A stretch of DNA of 60,541 nt from DATCMA01 sp036563645 (GCA_036563645.1 DATCMA010000016.1:1-60541), one strand, 5' to 3'. Shown: positions 6,410 through 15,862, counted from the stretch's first letter. The notes: generated by a model from the letters alone, not told the origin. A program made the numbers and translations.

Positions 6410-9205
6410 CTAGCCGGTGTTGCGCATCCCGGCGGCGATGCCGTTGATCGTGGTGAGCAGGGCGCGCTCCAGCGCCGCCCCTCGGCCGGGCTCGCGCCGG
6501 GCCCCGGGCACGGTGGACACCGCGCGGTCGGCGAGCCCGGATTCCCGGTACTGCCGCAGCAGCGCCACCTGGAGGTGGTGCAGCGGCTCCAGGTACGTGT
6601 CGCGGACCTTCAGGGTGCGCTTCAGGACCGGGTTGTGCTCCAGCGGCTCCCGCTCCCCGGTGATGGCCAAGACCTCGCGCACCGTCAGGGCGTACTCCGC
6701 CTCGATCTTCTTGAAGATCGGGTGCAGCCCGGGCGGTACCAGCGTCTCGACGTAGCGGCGCGCGATCCCCAAGTCGGTCTTGGCCAGCATCATCTCGACG
6801 TTCGACAGGAACGTCCGGAAGAAGTGCCAGCGCGAGTGCATCTCGGCGAGCACGTCGGTCAGCCCGGCCTTGCGCGCCGCGGCGAGACCGGAGCCGACGC
6901 CGTACCAGCCGGGGACGATCTGCCGCGATTGCGTCCATCCGAAGACCCACGGGATGGCGCGCAACCCGCTGAGCCCGGCCCCGGTGTTGGGCCGCTTCGC
7001 CGGACGCGACCCGATGTTGAGCGCCCCGAGCAGCTCCGTCGGCGTGGACGCCCAGAAGTACTCGGGCAGGTCGGGGTGCTCGACCAGGTCGCGGTAGGCG
7101 CGGTAGGCCGCCTCGGAGATGAGGTTCATCGCCGCGTCCCACCGCTCCAGGAGCTCGTGCGGCTGTCGGGGAGCGGTGTGCAGCAGCGTGGCCTGAAGCA
7201 CCGCGGCGACGGTCAGCTCCAAGTTCTCCCGGGCCAGGGCCGGCAGCGTGTACTTGTCGGAGATGACCTCGCCCTGCTCCGTCACCTTGATCGCGCCGTC
7301 CAGCGTGCCGTACGGCTGGGCGAGGATCGCCTCGTGCGTGGGGCCGCCGCCCCGGCCGACGGTGCCGCCGCGGCCGTGGAAGAGCCGCAGCCGCACCCCG
7401 TGCCGCTGCGCGACGTCCCGCAGCGCCCGCTGGGCCCGGTGGATCGACCACTGGGAGGTGGTGATGCCGGCTTCCTTGTTGGAGTCGGAGTAGCCGAGCA
7501 TCACCTCTTGAACGTCGCCGCGCGCCTCGACGATCGCCCGGTAGGCCGGGAGGGACAGCAGCTCGTCGAGGATGTCGCCGCCGGCTTCGAGCTCGGCCGG
7601 TGTCTCCAGCAGCGGGACGAAGCCGATGCGAGCCCGCTTGGTGTGCACATCGATCAAGCCTGCTTCGCGGGCGAGGACTGCGGCGGCGAGTACGTCGTCC
7701 GCGCCGAGCGTCATCGAGATGATGTACGACTCGATGACCTCGGGGCCGAAGCGGTCTTGCGCTTCGCGGATCGTGGTGAAGACCTCGAAGGTCCGTCGCG
7801 CGGATTCGGTCAGCGGAGTGTCCAGAGTGGTCAGCGGTCGCCGTCCCGAGAGCTCCTCGGCGAGGAGCTTGGTGCGCTCGGCTCGAGATAGCGAGGAGTA
7901 GTCGGCGACCTCACCGACCCGGGCGTAGAGCTGGGCGAGCACGGCGTGGTGCGCGTCGGCGTGCTCGCGGATATCCATAGTGGCCAAGTGAAGCCCGAAG
8001 GCGGAGACCGTTCGGATCGCCTGGGCGAGCTTGCCGACGGCGGTGAGCTGGCCGGAGTTGCGGGCCAGCGAGGCGCGCATCAGCTCCAAGTCGGCGAGGA
8101 GTTCGGCCGAGCCGAGGTAGTCGCGGCCGGGGACGTGGGGGGTGCCTTCGACGAGCCGCTTGCGGGTGTTGGCGAGCTTGGCCTTGATGCAGCGCGCCTT
8201 GAGTCGGTACGGCTCCTCCGCGTTGATGCGCCGGAACCGTGGCGCGACCTCGGGCAGAGCATCGAGGTCCTTGGCGAGGCTGGTCGACAGGTCCAGGGAG
8301 ACGTTCCGGAGCCGCCGCGATACGGAGATTTCCTGGATGAGGTCGTCCATCGCCTTCTCGGTGGCCTGGAGACCGTGCTCGTGCTGGATGAGCAGCACGT
8401 CCCGGGTCACCGCGGGCGTGATGAACGGGTTTCCGTCCCGGTCACCGCCGATCCAGGTGCCGAAGGTCAGCGGACGCGATGTCGGCGACGTCTCCACCCC
8501 GAGAGACCGCAGGGTCTCGGCCAGGTCGTCGAGGACCTGCGGCGCCGCGTCCGCGTACAGGTCCCGCAAGTAGTAGATGGCGTTGCGCGCCTCGTCGGTT
8601 GGGTGCGGACGGTCGATGCGCAGCTCGTCGGTTTGCCAGAGCAGGTCGAGGAGCTCGGCCAAGCGCCGATCCGTGTGGCTGGTGTCGGTGGCGCCGTACA
8701 AGGTGCGCTCGGCGTACTCCGCGTCGAGGACGTCCGCGACGAGGCGCAGCTTGGAGAGGATCGACCGGCGGGCGGCTTCGGTCGGGTGAGCGGTGAAGAC
8801 CGGTCGGATGGCCAGCCGGCGGGCGACAGCGGCGATCTCCTCGGCGGGCACGCCCCGCTCGGCGATCAACTTCGCCGCCTGATCCAGCCAGCCGCCGTGC
8901 TTGGCGCGGTGCCGGCGCAGCTCGCGGGCGCGATGGACCTGCTCGGTGATGTTCGCCAGGTGGAAATACGTGGAGAAGGCGCGAGCGAGCTTGGTGCCGG
9001 TGGTGACGTCGAGGGACGCCAGCCGTGCGGCCGCGGCGTCCGCGTCGGTACGGACCAGCGCTCGGACCTCCTCGACTAAGTCGAGCAGGGGCCGGCCTTC
9101 CTGTCGCGCGAGGGTCTGTCCGAGGAGAGTGCCGAGCCGGCGGATGTCGGCGCGAAGCGCGGCGTCGGGGCTGTCGGATGCGGCGTCGGACATTTCGCTC
9201 ACCAT
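6410..9205 (-). CDS. ppc: Phosphoenolpyruvate carboxylase
   Basis: 931 aa; makes oxaloacetate from PEP and bicarbonate to refill the TCA cycle. The catalytic His is in VFTAHPTEAARRS (H140). Other hallmarks are GGDRDGNPFITP, GYSDSNKEAG (about 570), FHGRGGTVGRGGGPT (about 605) and the invariant C-terminal MRNTG. Start: ATG at 9205, with AAGGAG close upstream; GTG at 9202 or ATG at 9193 are alternatives. Codon 43 is TTA (+ strand 9077-9079), read by the UAA-anticodon tRNA-Leu at 26.9 kb. It converges on the ABC operon and diverges from mfd across 259 bp, where I see no clear -35/-10 pair for ppc. Confidence 0.97.
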   Translation of the reverse strand: MVSEMSDAASDSPDAALRADIRRLGTLLGQTLARQEGRPLLDLVEEVRALVRTDADAAAARLASLDVTTGTKLARAFSTYFHLANITEQVHRARELRRHRAKHGGWLDQAAKLIAERGVPAEEIAAVARRLAIRPVFTAHPTEAARRSILSKLRLVADVLDAEYAERTLYGATDTSHTDRRLAELLDLLWQTDELRIDRPHPTDEARNAIYYLRDLYADAAPQVLDDLAETLRSLGVETSPTSRPLTFGTWIGGDRDGNPFITPAVTRDVLLIQHEHGLQATEKAMDDLIQEISVSRRLRNVSLDLSTSLAKDLDALPEVAPRFRRINAEEPYRLKARCIKAKLANTRKRLVEGTPHVPGRDYLGSAELLADLELMRASLARNSGQLTAVGKLAQAIRTVSAFGLHLATMDIREHADAHHAVLAQLYARVGEVADYSSLSRAERTKLLAEELSGRRPLTTLDTPLTESARRTFEVFTTIREAQDRFGPEVIESYIISMTLGADDVLAAAVLAREAGLIDVHTKRARIGFVPLLETPAELEAGGDILDELLSLPAYRAIVEARGDVQEVMLGYSDSNKEAGITTSQWSIHRAQRALRDVAQRHGVRLRLFHGRGGTVGRGGGPTHEAILAQPYGTLDGAIKVTEQGEVISDKYTLPALARENLELTVAAVLQATLLHTAPRQPHELLERWDAAMNLISEAAYRAYRDLVEHPDLPEYFWASTPTELLGALNIGSRPAKRPNTGAGLSGLRAIPWVFGWTQSRQIVPGWYGVGSGLAAARKAGLTDVLAEMHSRWHFFRTFLSNVEMMLAKTDLGIARRYVETLVPPGLHPIFKKIEAEYALTVREVLAITGEREPLEHNPVLKRTLKVRDTYLEPLHHLQVALLRQYRESGLADRAVSTVPGARREPGRGAALERALLTTINGIAAGMRNTG

Positions 9206-9464
9206 ACGCTCCTTATGACCACTGCGGAGGACGGCGCTGTCCGACAACCCGCATGGTATCGAGAGCGTCGATTGACCTTGCGGGAGTCGTGACCTGCGTC
9301 TCACCTGTCTGGACGGGTGCGCCTGCCCGGACGTCTGGGTTTCCTGGTGGCGGGCGATAGCCGGGGGATTACGCTGATGCACGCCCCCTACCCTCCGCCG
9401 GTGTGGGGTCATTGTCGCCTGTGCGTAACCCGAAGCCGATTCTGATTCGACAGAAGGTTCCCGT

Positions 9465-12400
9465 ATGCAGCTCTCCGGCCTGCTGGCCGCCGCCCTTCGC
9501 GACCCGGGGTTGGCCCGCGTCCGGGACGCGGCGCGCGCCGACGCGCCCGCCGACGAGCTGGACCTGACCGCGCCCTCTGCCCTGCGTCCCTTCGCGGTGG
9601 CCGCCATCGCCGCGGACGTGGCGCAGGGAGGCGCGGGACGACCGGTCTTGGCGGTGACCGCCACCAGCCGCGAGGCTGAGGATCTCGCCGCCGCGCTTGG
9701 CTGTCTGCTGCCCGCCGAGCAGGTCGCGGTCTACCCGTCGTGGGAGACGCTGCCCCACGAACGGCTGTCGCCCCGCGCGGACACCATCGGTCGGCGGCTG
9801 GCGGTGTTGCGGCGGCTCGCCCACCCCGATGCCGAGACCGCCACGGGTGTCGCCGCGCCGCTGCGCGTCGTGGTGGCGCCGGTGCGGTCGGTGCTCCAGC
9901 CCCAGCTCGCCGGCCTGGGCGACCTGGAGCCGGTCCGGCTCGCCCCCGGCGTGCAGGTCGAACTCGAGGAGGTCGCCCGGCGACTAGCCGACCTGGCCTA
10001 CGTCCGTGTCGATCTCGTGACGAAGCGGGGCGAGTTCGCCGTGCGGGGCGGCATCCTCGACGTCTTTCCGCCTACCGACGAGCACCCGTCGCGTGTGGAG
10101 TTCTGGGGCGACGAGGTCGAGGAGATCCGCACCTTCGCCGTGGCCGACCAGCGGACGATCCGCCCGGTCGAGCGGCTCTGGGCGCCGCCCTGCCGGGAGC
10201 TGCTCCTCACCCCGGCGGTCCGCGAGCGGGCCCGGGAGCTCGCCACCCAGTACCCGGCGCTCGCCGAGATGCTGAACAAGCTCGCCGAAGGCATCCCAGT
10301 GGAGGGGATGGAGTCGCTCATCCCCGTCCTGCTCGACGGCAGCGACTCCCTGGAGCTGCTCCTGCACTGCATGCCGCCGGGGACCCACGTGCTGCTGTGC
10401 GACCCGGAGCGCATCCGCACCCGGGCGCACGACCTGTTGCGGACCTCGGAGGAGTTCCTCGAGGCGAGCTGGGCCGCGGCCGCGGTCGGGGGTGCGGCCC
10501 CGATCGACCTGGGGGCGACCGCGTTTCGCACCTTGGCGGAGGTGCGGGCCACCGCGCGCGAGTTGGGGCAGCCGTGGTGGTCCCTGTCGCCGTTCGGGCT
10601 GGCGGAGGGGGAGTCAGCGCGCGATCGCTCCGATTCGGAAGCGGCGCGGGCCGAGCCGACCTCCGTCATCCCCGATGTCGGGGAGACGATCCTGCTCGCC
10701 GCCCAGCCTGCGGCGCGCTACCACGGCGACACCGGGCGGGTGGTCGAGGACCTCACGCGGTGGTCCGGGGCGGGCTGGTCGGTCGCCCTGGTCTTCGAAG
10801 CCAACGGACCGGCGCAGCGGGCGGTCGAGGTGCTGCGGGACGCCGGGCTGGGCGCGGTCAAGGTGGAGCGGATCGATGCCCCACCCGCGCCAGGCGAGGT
10901 GCTCGTGGCGTGCGGCGCGCTGCAGCACGGCTTCGTGGACGAGGCGGCCCAGCTGGTCGTCGTCACCGGCTACGACATCAGCGGCGGCCGGGGGGCGTCC
11001 ACCCGGGAGATGCGGCGGATGCCGAGCCGGCGACGCACCACGATCGACCCGCTGGAGTTGAAGGCCGGCGACTACGTGGTGCACGAACAGCACGGCATCG
11101 GCCGCTACGTCGAGCTGGTGCAGCGCACGGTCAACGGCGCGAACCGGGAATACCTGGTGATCGAGTACGCGCCGTCGAAACGGGGACAGCCCGGCGACCG
11201 GCTCTACGTCCCCACCGACCAGCTCGACCAGCTATCCCGGTACGTCGGGGGCGAGCAGCCCACCCTGCACAAGTTGGGCGGCACGGACTGGCAGAAGTCC
11301 AAGGCCCGGGCCCGCAAGGCGGTCCGGGGGATCGCCGCTCAGTTGATTCAGCTGTACGCCGCCCGCAAGGCGGCCAAGGGGCACGCGTTCGGCCCGGACA
11401 CGCCGTGGCAGCGGGAGCTGGAAGACGCCTTCCCGTACACCGAGACGCCGGACCAACTCGCCGCGATCGAGGAGGTCAAGCGGGATATGGAGAAGCCGAT
11501 CCCGATGGATCGGCTGATCTGCGGCGACGTGGGCTACGGCAAGACCGAGATCGCGGTCCGTGCGGCGTTCAAGGCGGTGCAGGACGGCAAGCAGGTCGCC
11601 GTGCTGGTGCCGACGACGTTGTTGGCCCAGCAGCACTACAACACGTTCACCGAACGGATGGCGCAGTTCCCGGTCCGGATTCGGCAGCTGTCCCGCTTCC
11701 AGACGCAGAAGGAAGCGGAGGAGACGATCGCGATGCTCGCCGAGGGCAGCGTTGACATCGTCATTGGGACGCACCGGCTGCTGTCGGACACGGTGCGCTT
11801 CAAGAACCTGGGCTTGGTCATCGTCGACGAGGAGCAGCGCTTCGGGGTCGAGCACAAGGAGTACCTCAAGCGGCTGCGCACCTCTGTGGACGTGCTCGCG
11901 ATGTCGGCGACGCCGATTCCCCGGACCCTCGAGATGGCGATCACCGGCATTCGCGAGATGTCGACCATCGCCACCCCGCCGGAGGAGCGCCACCCGGTGC
12001 TCACCTTCGTGGGGCCGTACGACGACAAGCAGGTGGCCGCGGCGATCCACCGTGAGCTGCTGCGGGACGGGCAGGTCTTCTACGTCCACAACCGCGTCGA
12101 GACCATCGACAAGGCGGCGCGGAAGCTGCGGGAGCTGGTGCCCGAGGCGCGCATCGCGGTGGCGCACGGGCAGATGGGCGAGGACGCCCTGGAAAAGGTC
12201 ATGATTGCCTTCTGGCAGAAGGAGTACGACGTCCTCGTCTGCACCACGATCGTCGAGTCGGGTATCGACATCCCGAACGCCAACACGCTGATCGTGGAGC
12301 GCGCCGACCTGCTCGGGCTCGCACAGCTCCACCAGATCCGCGGCCGCGTGGGGCGGGGGCGGGAACGGGCGTACGCCTACTTCCTCTACCCGGCCGACCG

Positions 12401-13118
12401 GCCCTTGACCGAGCAGGCCCACGAGCGGCTGGCGACCATCGCGCAGCACACCGAGCTCGGCGCCGGCATGTACGTGGCGATGAAGGACTTGGAGATCCGC
12501 GGTGCCGGCAATCTGCTCGGCAGTGAGCAGTCCGGCCACATCGAGGGGGTCGGCTTCGACCTCTACGTGCGGATGGTCAGCGAGGCGGTGCAGGCGTTCA
12601 AAGGGGAGCGCCCCGACGAGGAAGAGGTCGAAGTCAAGATCGATCTTCCGGTCGACGCGCACCTGCCGCACGACTACATCGGGGTCGAGCGGCTGCGGCT
12701 GGAGATGTACCGCAAGCTCGCGGAGGCCCGCGACGAGGACGCGCTGCGCGAGGTCGTCGCCGAGATGACCGACCGGTACGGCGAGCCGCCGGAGCCGGTG
12801 CGCAACCTGGTGGAGGTGGCCCGGTTCCGCCTGCTCGCGCGGGCGTACGGCCTCACCGACGTCTCGATGCAGGGCCGGCATGTGCGGTTCAGCCCGCTGA
12901 CACTGCCGGACTCCAAGCAGATGCGGCTCAAGCGGTACTACCCGGACGCCGTGTACAAGGCGGCGCTCAGCCAGGTGAGCGTGCCACGGCCGGTCACCCG
13001 GCGGGTGGGCGGCGAGCCGCTGCGGGACCAGGCGTTGCTGCGGTGGTGCGCGCAGCTGTTGTCCGATGTCCTCGGTGAGCCGGCGCCGAAACCGGCCCCG
13101 GTGGGGGCACGCGGGTGA
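9465..13118 (+). CDS. mfd: Transcription-repair coupling factor
   Basis: 1,217 aa, near the usual 1,150-1,200. Mfd frees RNA polymerase stalled at DNA lesions and recruits UvrA. Regions in order: UvrB-homology N-terminus (YPSWETLPHERLSP near 90; GGILDVFPPTDEHPSRVEFWGDEVE), RNA polymerase-interacting domain (YVVHEQHGIGRYVELVQR, about 535), SF2 motor with Walker A GDVGYGKTE (about 687-695), DEEQRFG (about 788), SATPIPRTLEMA, and RGRVGRGRERAYAY, then the C-terminal regulatory domain. ATG at 9465 with AAGG upstream. The gene is complete and ordinary. Confidence 0.97.
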   Translation: MQLSGLLAAALRDPGLARVRDAARADAPADELDLTAPSALRPFAVAAIAADVAQGGAGRPVLAVTATSREAEDLAAALGCLLPAEQVAVYPSWETLPHERLSPRADTIGRRLAVLRRLAHPDAETATGVAAPLRVVVAPVRSVLQPQLAGLGDLEPVRLAPGVQVELEEVARRLADLAYVRVDLVTKRGEFAVRGGILDVFPPTDEHPSRVEFWGDEVEEIRTFAVADQRTIRPVERLWAPPCRELLLTPAVRERARELATQYPALAEMLNKLAEGIPVEGMESLIPVLLDGSDSLELLLHCMPPGTHVLLCDPERIRTRAHDLLRTSEEFLEASWAAAAVGGAAPIDLGATAFRTLAEVRATARELGQPWWSLSPFGLAEGESARDRSDSEAARAEPTSVIPDVGETILLAAQPAARYHGDTGRVVEDLTRWSGAGWSVALVFEANGPAQRAVEVLRDAGLGAVKVERIDAPPAPGEVLVACGALQHGFVDEAAQLVVVTGYDISGGRGASTREMRRMPSRRRTTIDPLELKAGDYVVHEQHGIGRYVELVQRTVNGANREYLVIEYAPSKRGQPGDRLYVPTDQLDQLSRYVGGEQPTLHKLGGTDWQKSKARARKAVRGIAAQLIQLYAARKAAKGHAFGPDTPWQRELEDAFPYTETPDQLAAIEEVKRDMEKPIPMDRLICGDVGYGKTEIAVRAAFKAVQDGKQVAVLVPTTLLAQQHYNTFTERMAQFPVRIRQLSRFQTQKEAEETIAMLAEGSVDIVIGTHRLLSDTVRFKNLGLVIVDEEQRFGVEHKEYLKRLRTSVDVLAMSATPIPRTLEMAITGIREMSTIATPPEERHPVLTFVGPYDDKQVAAAIHRELLRDGQVFYVHNRVETIDKAARKLRELVPEARIAVAHGQMGEDALEKVMIAFWQKEYDVLVCTTIVESGIDIPNANTLIVERADLLGLAQLHQIRGRVGRGRERAYAYFLYPADRPLTEQAHERLATIAQHTELGAGMYVAMKDLEIRGAGNLLGSEQSGHIEGVGFDLYVRMVSEAVQAFKGERPDEEEVEVKIDLPVDAHLPHDYIGVERLRLEMYRKLAEARDEDALREVVAEMTDRYGEPPEPVRNLVEVARFRLLARAYGLTDVSMQGRHVRFSPLTLPDSKQMRLKRYYPDAVYKAALSQVSVPRPVTRRVGGEPLRDQALLRWCAQLLSDVLGEPAPKPAPVGARG

Positions 13119-13226
13119 TGCGTCTGGGTGCGCCCACAGAGGATCGTGCTCGCTTCGGCCACGGGCGCGAGGGCCATGGGCGGGGCGGAGTACGTGCCGT
13201 CATCCCCTCATGAGAGAGTGTCGGTC

Positions 13227-13913
13227 ATGCAGCATGTCCGTCGTGTGGTATCGATCCCTGTCATCGCAGCGGTCGGCCTGCTCGCCCTGGCCGGGTGTCG
13301 CAGTGAGCCCGGGGTGGCCGCGTACGTCGGCACCAAGAAGATCACTGAGGAGCGCGTGACGGCGATCATCGACGAGGCGATCCGCACGCGCCGCGACGAC
13401 GCCGGCGACACCGTTCCCGTGGACCGCGCTACGGTGGTGAGCACGCTGATCCTCAACGAGATCTGCACGCACCTCGCGCGTGACCCACAGGCGGAGGGGC
13501 AGCCGCCGATCACCCCGGAGCAGATCGCCGCGGGGTACGGCATCTCGGCGGACACGGAGTTCGCGCGGCACACCGCCGAGCTGCAGAACTGCCTGCGGTC
13601 GCTCAAGGTCGGGGATCCGATCGCGCCGACGCAGGAGGAGCTCGCCGATCTGATGAAGCGGGCACGCGAGGCGGGGTCGATTCCCGAGGGCATGAGCGAG
13701 GAGGACGCGGCGCGCCAGTACGACAACCACACCCTGCGCAGCGCGCTCGCGCAGCGGAAGGTGCTGAGCGACGCGGTGGCCGAGCACGACGTGAGCGTGA
13801 GCCCTCGCTACCGGCCGCTGGAGTTCCCCCTGCTGTGGTTCCAGACCCGGAAACCAGCGGTGGTGGTGCTGATCGGCGAACCGGATTCGGACGCGATTGT
13901 TGAGCGTCGGTGA
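13227..13913 (+). CDS. SurA-N-like lipoprotein
   Basis: 228 aa, probably exported and lipid-anchored. Residues 1-23 form a signal peptide ending in the lipobox LAGC (MQHVRRVVSIPVIAAVGLLALAGC). The sequence after it (VAAYVGTKKITEERVTAIIDEA) resembles the SurA N-terminal chaperone domain; no PPIase domain is evident. The frame opens upstream at 13128, but the ATG at 13227 puts the signal peptide at the N-terminus and has GAGAGAG upstream. It ends 4 nt before mazG, so the two are probably cotranscribed. A SurA-like gene next to mazG is, from memory, also found in other actinomycetes. Role in protein folding at the envelope is inferred. Confidence 0.78.
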   Translation: MQHVRRVVSIPVIAAVGLLALAGCRSEPGVAAYVGTKKITEERVTAIIDEAIRTRRDDAGDTVPVDRATVVSTLILNEICTHLARDPQAEGQPPITPEQIAAGYGISADTEFARHTAELQNCLRSLKVGDPIAPTQEELADLMKRAREAGSIPEGMSEEDAARQYDNHTLRSALAQRKVLSDAVAEHDVSVSPRYRPLEFPLLWFQTRKPAVVVLIGEPDSDAIVERR

Positions 13914-13917
13914 ATTG

Positions 13918-14910
13918 ATGACGAACCGCATCATCCTGCTGGTGACCTCTCCTCGCCTTCCGGCGGGGCTGCTCAGCGCCGCCGCCTGGGACGCCGTGCG
14001 GGCGCATCCGGTGCTGACCGCTCACGACACGGCGCAGGTCGCGGCGCTGCGCGCGGCGGGCGCGACCGTGACCGTGGTGAGGGAGCAGCCGATGTCCGCG
14101 GTGCTCACCGCCGTCGCCGAACACGGCACCGTGGTGTGGCTCGCCGGCCCCGGCGGTGATGAGGACATCGCGCGGGAGCTCGGTCTGCGCCTCGCGCAGC
14201 AGCCCGGGTTGGCGGAGTTGGAGCTGCTGCACGGATCGTGGGATCCGCCCGGTGCCCGCCTGCTCGACGCCGTGGCGGTGATGGACCGGTTGGTCTCACC
14301 GGGCGGTGATCCGTGGAAGCGGGAACAGACGCACGCCACACTCGCGCCGTACCTCCTGGAAGAGGCGTATGAGGCGTACGACGCGATCGCGGCGGGGGAT
14401 CTCGACGCGCTGCGTGAGGAGCTCGGGGACGTCCTGCTGCAGGTGGTGCTGCACGCCCGGCTGGCGGAGGAGCTGCCCCCGGATCAGCAGTGGAGCGTCG
14501 ACGACGTGGCGGGCGGGCTCGTGGACAAGATGATCCGGCGGAATCCGCACGTCTTCGCCGGGGAAGACGTCCAGACGCTCGAGGAGATCACCGAGAACTG
14601 GGAGCGCATCAAGCGCGCGGAGAAGGCCCGCGGCTCCGCCATGGACGGGATCGCGCGCTCCCAGCCCGCGCTCGCGCTCGCCGCGAAGATTCTCGAGCGG
14701 GCGGCGCGAGCCGGCGTGACGCCCCCACTGCCGTCCGCTCCCGCGGCGCTGGGGGAGGTGCGGCTTGAGTCGGCCGACAGCCTGGGCGCGGCGCTGCTCA
14801 CCCTGGTCGCTCGGGCACAGGAGGCCGGTTTGGACGCCGAGGCGGCGTTGCGCCAGGCGGCGCTCGCCTACGCCGAGGCGGTGCGCGCCGCAGAGCGTTC
14901 CGCCGACTGA
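13918..14910 (+). CDS. mazG: MazG-family nucleoside triphosphate pyrophosphohydrolase
   Basis: 330 aa. Hydrolyses NTPs/dNTPs to monophosphate and pyrophosphate, a house-cleaning role. The MazG fold spans about 125-260: metal ligands in LLEEAYEAYDAI and LREELGDVLLQVVLHA, then VDKMIRRNPHVFAGE and NWERIKRAEK. The first 120 residues are an extra alpha/beta region that I cannot name; the mycobacterial MazG also has an N-terminal extension. The start is the ATG at 13918, 4 nt after the lipoprotein stop, with GGTGA upstream. A 13-bp tandem repeat begins 2 nt after its stop codon. Confidence 0.88.
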   Translation: MTNRIILLVTSPRLPAGLLSAAAWDAVRAHPVLTAHDTAQVAALRAAGATVTVVREQPMSAVLTAVAEHGTVVWLAGPGGDEDIARELGLRLAQQPGLAELELLHGSWDPPGARLLDAVAVMDRLVSPGGDPWKREQTHATLAPYLLEEAYEAYDAIAAGDLDALREELGDVLLQVVLHARLAEELPPDQQWSVDDVAGGLVDKMIRRNPHVFAGEDVQTLEEITENWERIKRAEKARGSAMDGIARSQPALALAAKILERAARAGVTPPLPSAPAALGEVRLESADSLGAALLTLVARAQEAGLDAEAALRQAALAYAEAVRAAERSAD

Positions 14911-14911
14911 C

Positions 14912-15015
14912 TATTCAAGCTGCCCATTTCGCCTGGCCTTTCAGCCTCCCCATTTGGCCTGACCATTTATCCTGCTCATTCAGACTGGTCATTCAGACTA
15001 GCCATTTGTCCTGGT
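14912..15015. repeat. Tandem array of eight 13-bp degenerate repeats
   Basis: Eight units of exactly 13 bp begin 2 nt after the mazG stop: 14912, 14925, 14938, 14951, 14964, 14977, 14990 and 15003. The core is CATT(T/C)nn(C/A)CTgg(C/T), for example CATTTGGCCTGAC, CATTCAGACTGGT, CATTTGTCCTGGT. Units 6 and 7 are nearly identical; a decayed ninth copy follows. The period is not a multiple of three and no plausible protein is encoded. Possible roles: repeated protein-binding site, mRNA 3'-end structure, or a neutral minisatellite. Confidence 0.75.
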
Positions 15016-15209
15016 CGTTCATTGTCATTCACTCACTCATCGGAGTGCTGTGCGGTGCCCTCTGGACTCGCCACAAGACATCAATACATTTGAAACATTC
15101 GAAAAATAGTCTGCTGTTCATGCCGGCCATACCGCACGGGCGAGAGGCCGGCGCGGAGGACGAAGCGCGTGCTTCGCACTTTGGCTGTTTGCCGTTATGG
15201 GAGGTCATC
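15016..15209 (+). promoter_or_regulatory. AT-richer upstream region of the secreted-protein gene, with hairpin
   Basis: Contains an unusually AT-rich patch (about 15080-15118, including TTTGAAACATTCGAAAAA) for this genome and a 6-bp perfect hairpin CGAAGC-gcgt-GCTTCG at 15161-15176, 33 nt before the GTG start at 15210. I expect the promoter for the secreted protein here, but no well-spaced -35/-10 pair stands out. Confidence 0.4.
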
Positions 15210-15749
15210 GTGGCGCGTTGGACTCGAAAGGCCCTTTCCGTTATCGCTATTTCCGCGGTAGCGCTAGCGGCAACGCCGCAAGTCGCGTCCGCGGCCGAAT
15301 CGGCAACGGTTCCTGACCTCGCATCGGCTGCTGACACGGTCAGCCACAGCGGACTCGTCGCGCGGGGAAGTGGGGGCGCACAAAACGAAGCGATCAACGC
15401 CCTTCTTTGCGTTTTCACCACGCACGGCGACTATGTCCACATCTCGTCATCCGCGTTCGAAGCCTCCGGACACGGCTGGTGGGTCAACGGCAACTGCAAC
15501 GCCACGTATGCGGTGGTGACCGTTCAGCTGCAACAGAAAATCGGTGGCCAGTGGCGGAACGCTGGCCCGGCGGGCAAGGCGACAGTACGATCTGGCGGCG
15601 GCTCGGGTAATCGGGCGACCGGACGAGCGGCATGCAACAGCAGCACCGTGACGGAATGGCGCAGCATCGTTGACGTCGATCTCGTAGGCGTGCTCGACGA
15701 CCCGGGCAAGCTTGTCACCCCGACTCGAACTCTCGCCTGCCGGCACTAG
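15210..15749 (+). CDS. Small secreted protein of unknown function
   Basis: 179 aa. Begins MARWTRKALSVIAISAVA and continues to a likely signal-peptidase site after ASA near residue 30. The mature part (about 149 aa) has four cysteines (in LLCVF, NGNCN, AACNSS, LACRH), enough for two disulfides, and a Gly/Ser/Asn-rich centre. It resembles small secreted proteins in Streptomyces with GNC and SWRSIVDVD-like phrases, from memory; no function is known to me. GTG start at 15210 has an excellent site, GGGAGGT five nt upstream; the longer frame from 15006 would bury the signal peptide. Base composition of its 5' region is lower in GC than its neighbours. It belongs to the variable pocket between mazG and eno. 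Confidence 0.75.
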   Translation: MARWTRKALSVIAISAVALAATPQVASAAESATVPDLASAADTVSHSGLVARGSGGAQNEAINALLCVFTTHGDYVHISSSAFEASGHGWWVNGNCNATYAVVTVQLQQKIGGQWRNAGPAGKATVRSGGGSGNRATGRAACNSSTVTEWRSIVDVDLVGVLDDPGKLVTPTRTLACRH

Positions 15750-15776
15750 GGCGAGACGACACGAGAGCGAGGATCG

Positions 15777-15862
15777 CGACGTGGGGATCACGCCAGATTG
15801 CACGATGTCCACTGTCCTCTACGGCGACCTGGTGGACCACCCGTGGCGTGATCCCCACGTCG
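15777..15862. repeat. Perfect 19-bp inverted repeat around a start codon
   Basis: Left arm 15777-15795 and right arm 15844-15862 are perfect reverse complements (core GTGGGGATCACGCCA / TGGCGTGATCCCCAC), separated by 48 nt. The GTG at 15781, the best start of the following gene, is inside the left arm; the right arm encodes part of HPWRDPHVDE. In mRNA the two arms could form a 19-bp helix hiding the start. In DNA it could be a paired binding site. Confidence 0.8.

Noticed and set aside
11232..12881. 549-codon open frame on the minus strand
   Set aside because: It lies wholly opposite mfd, whose motifs are complete; the composition (His/Arg/Gly-rich, no motif) is typical of antisense frames in GC-rich genes.
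15006..15209. 68-codon N-terminal extension of the secreted protein
   Set aside because: It would start at a non-standard site in the tandem repeat, place the signal peptide internally, and ignore the excellent ribosome site before 15210.
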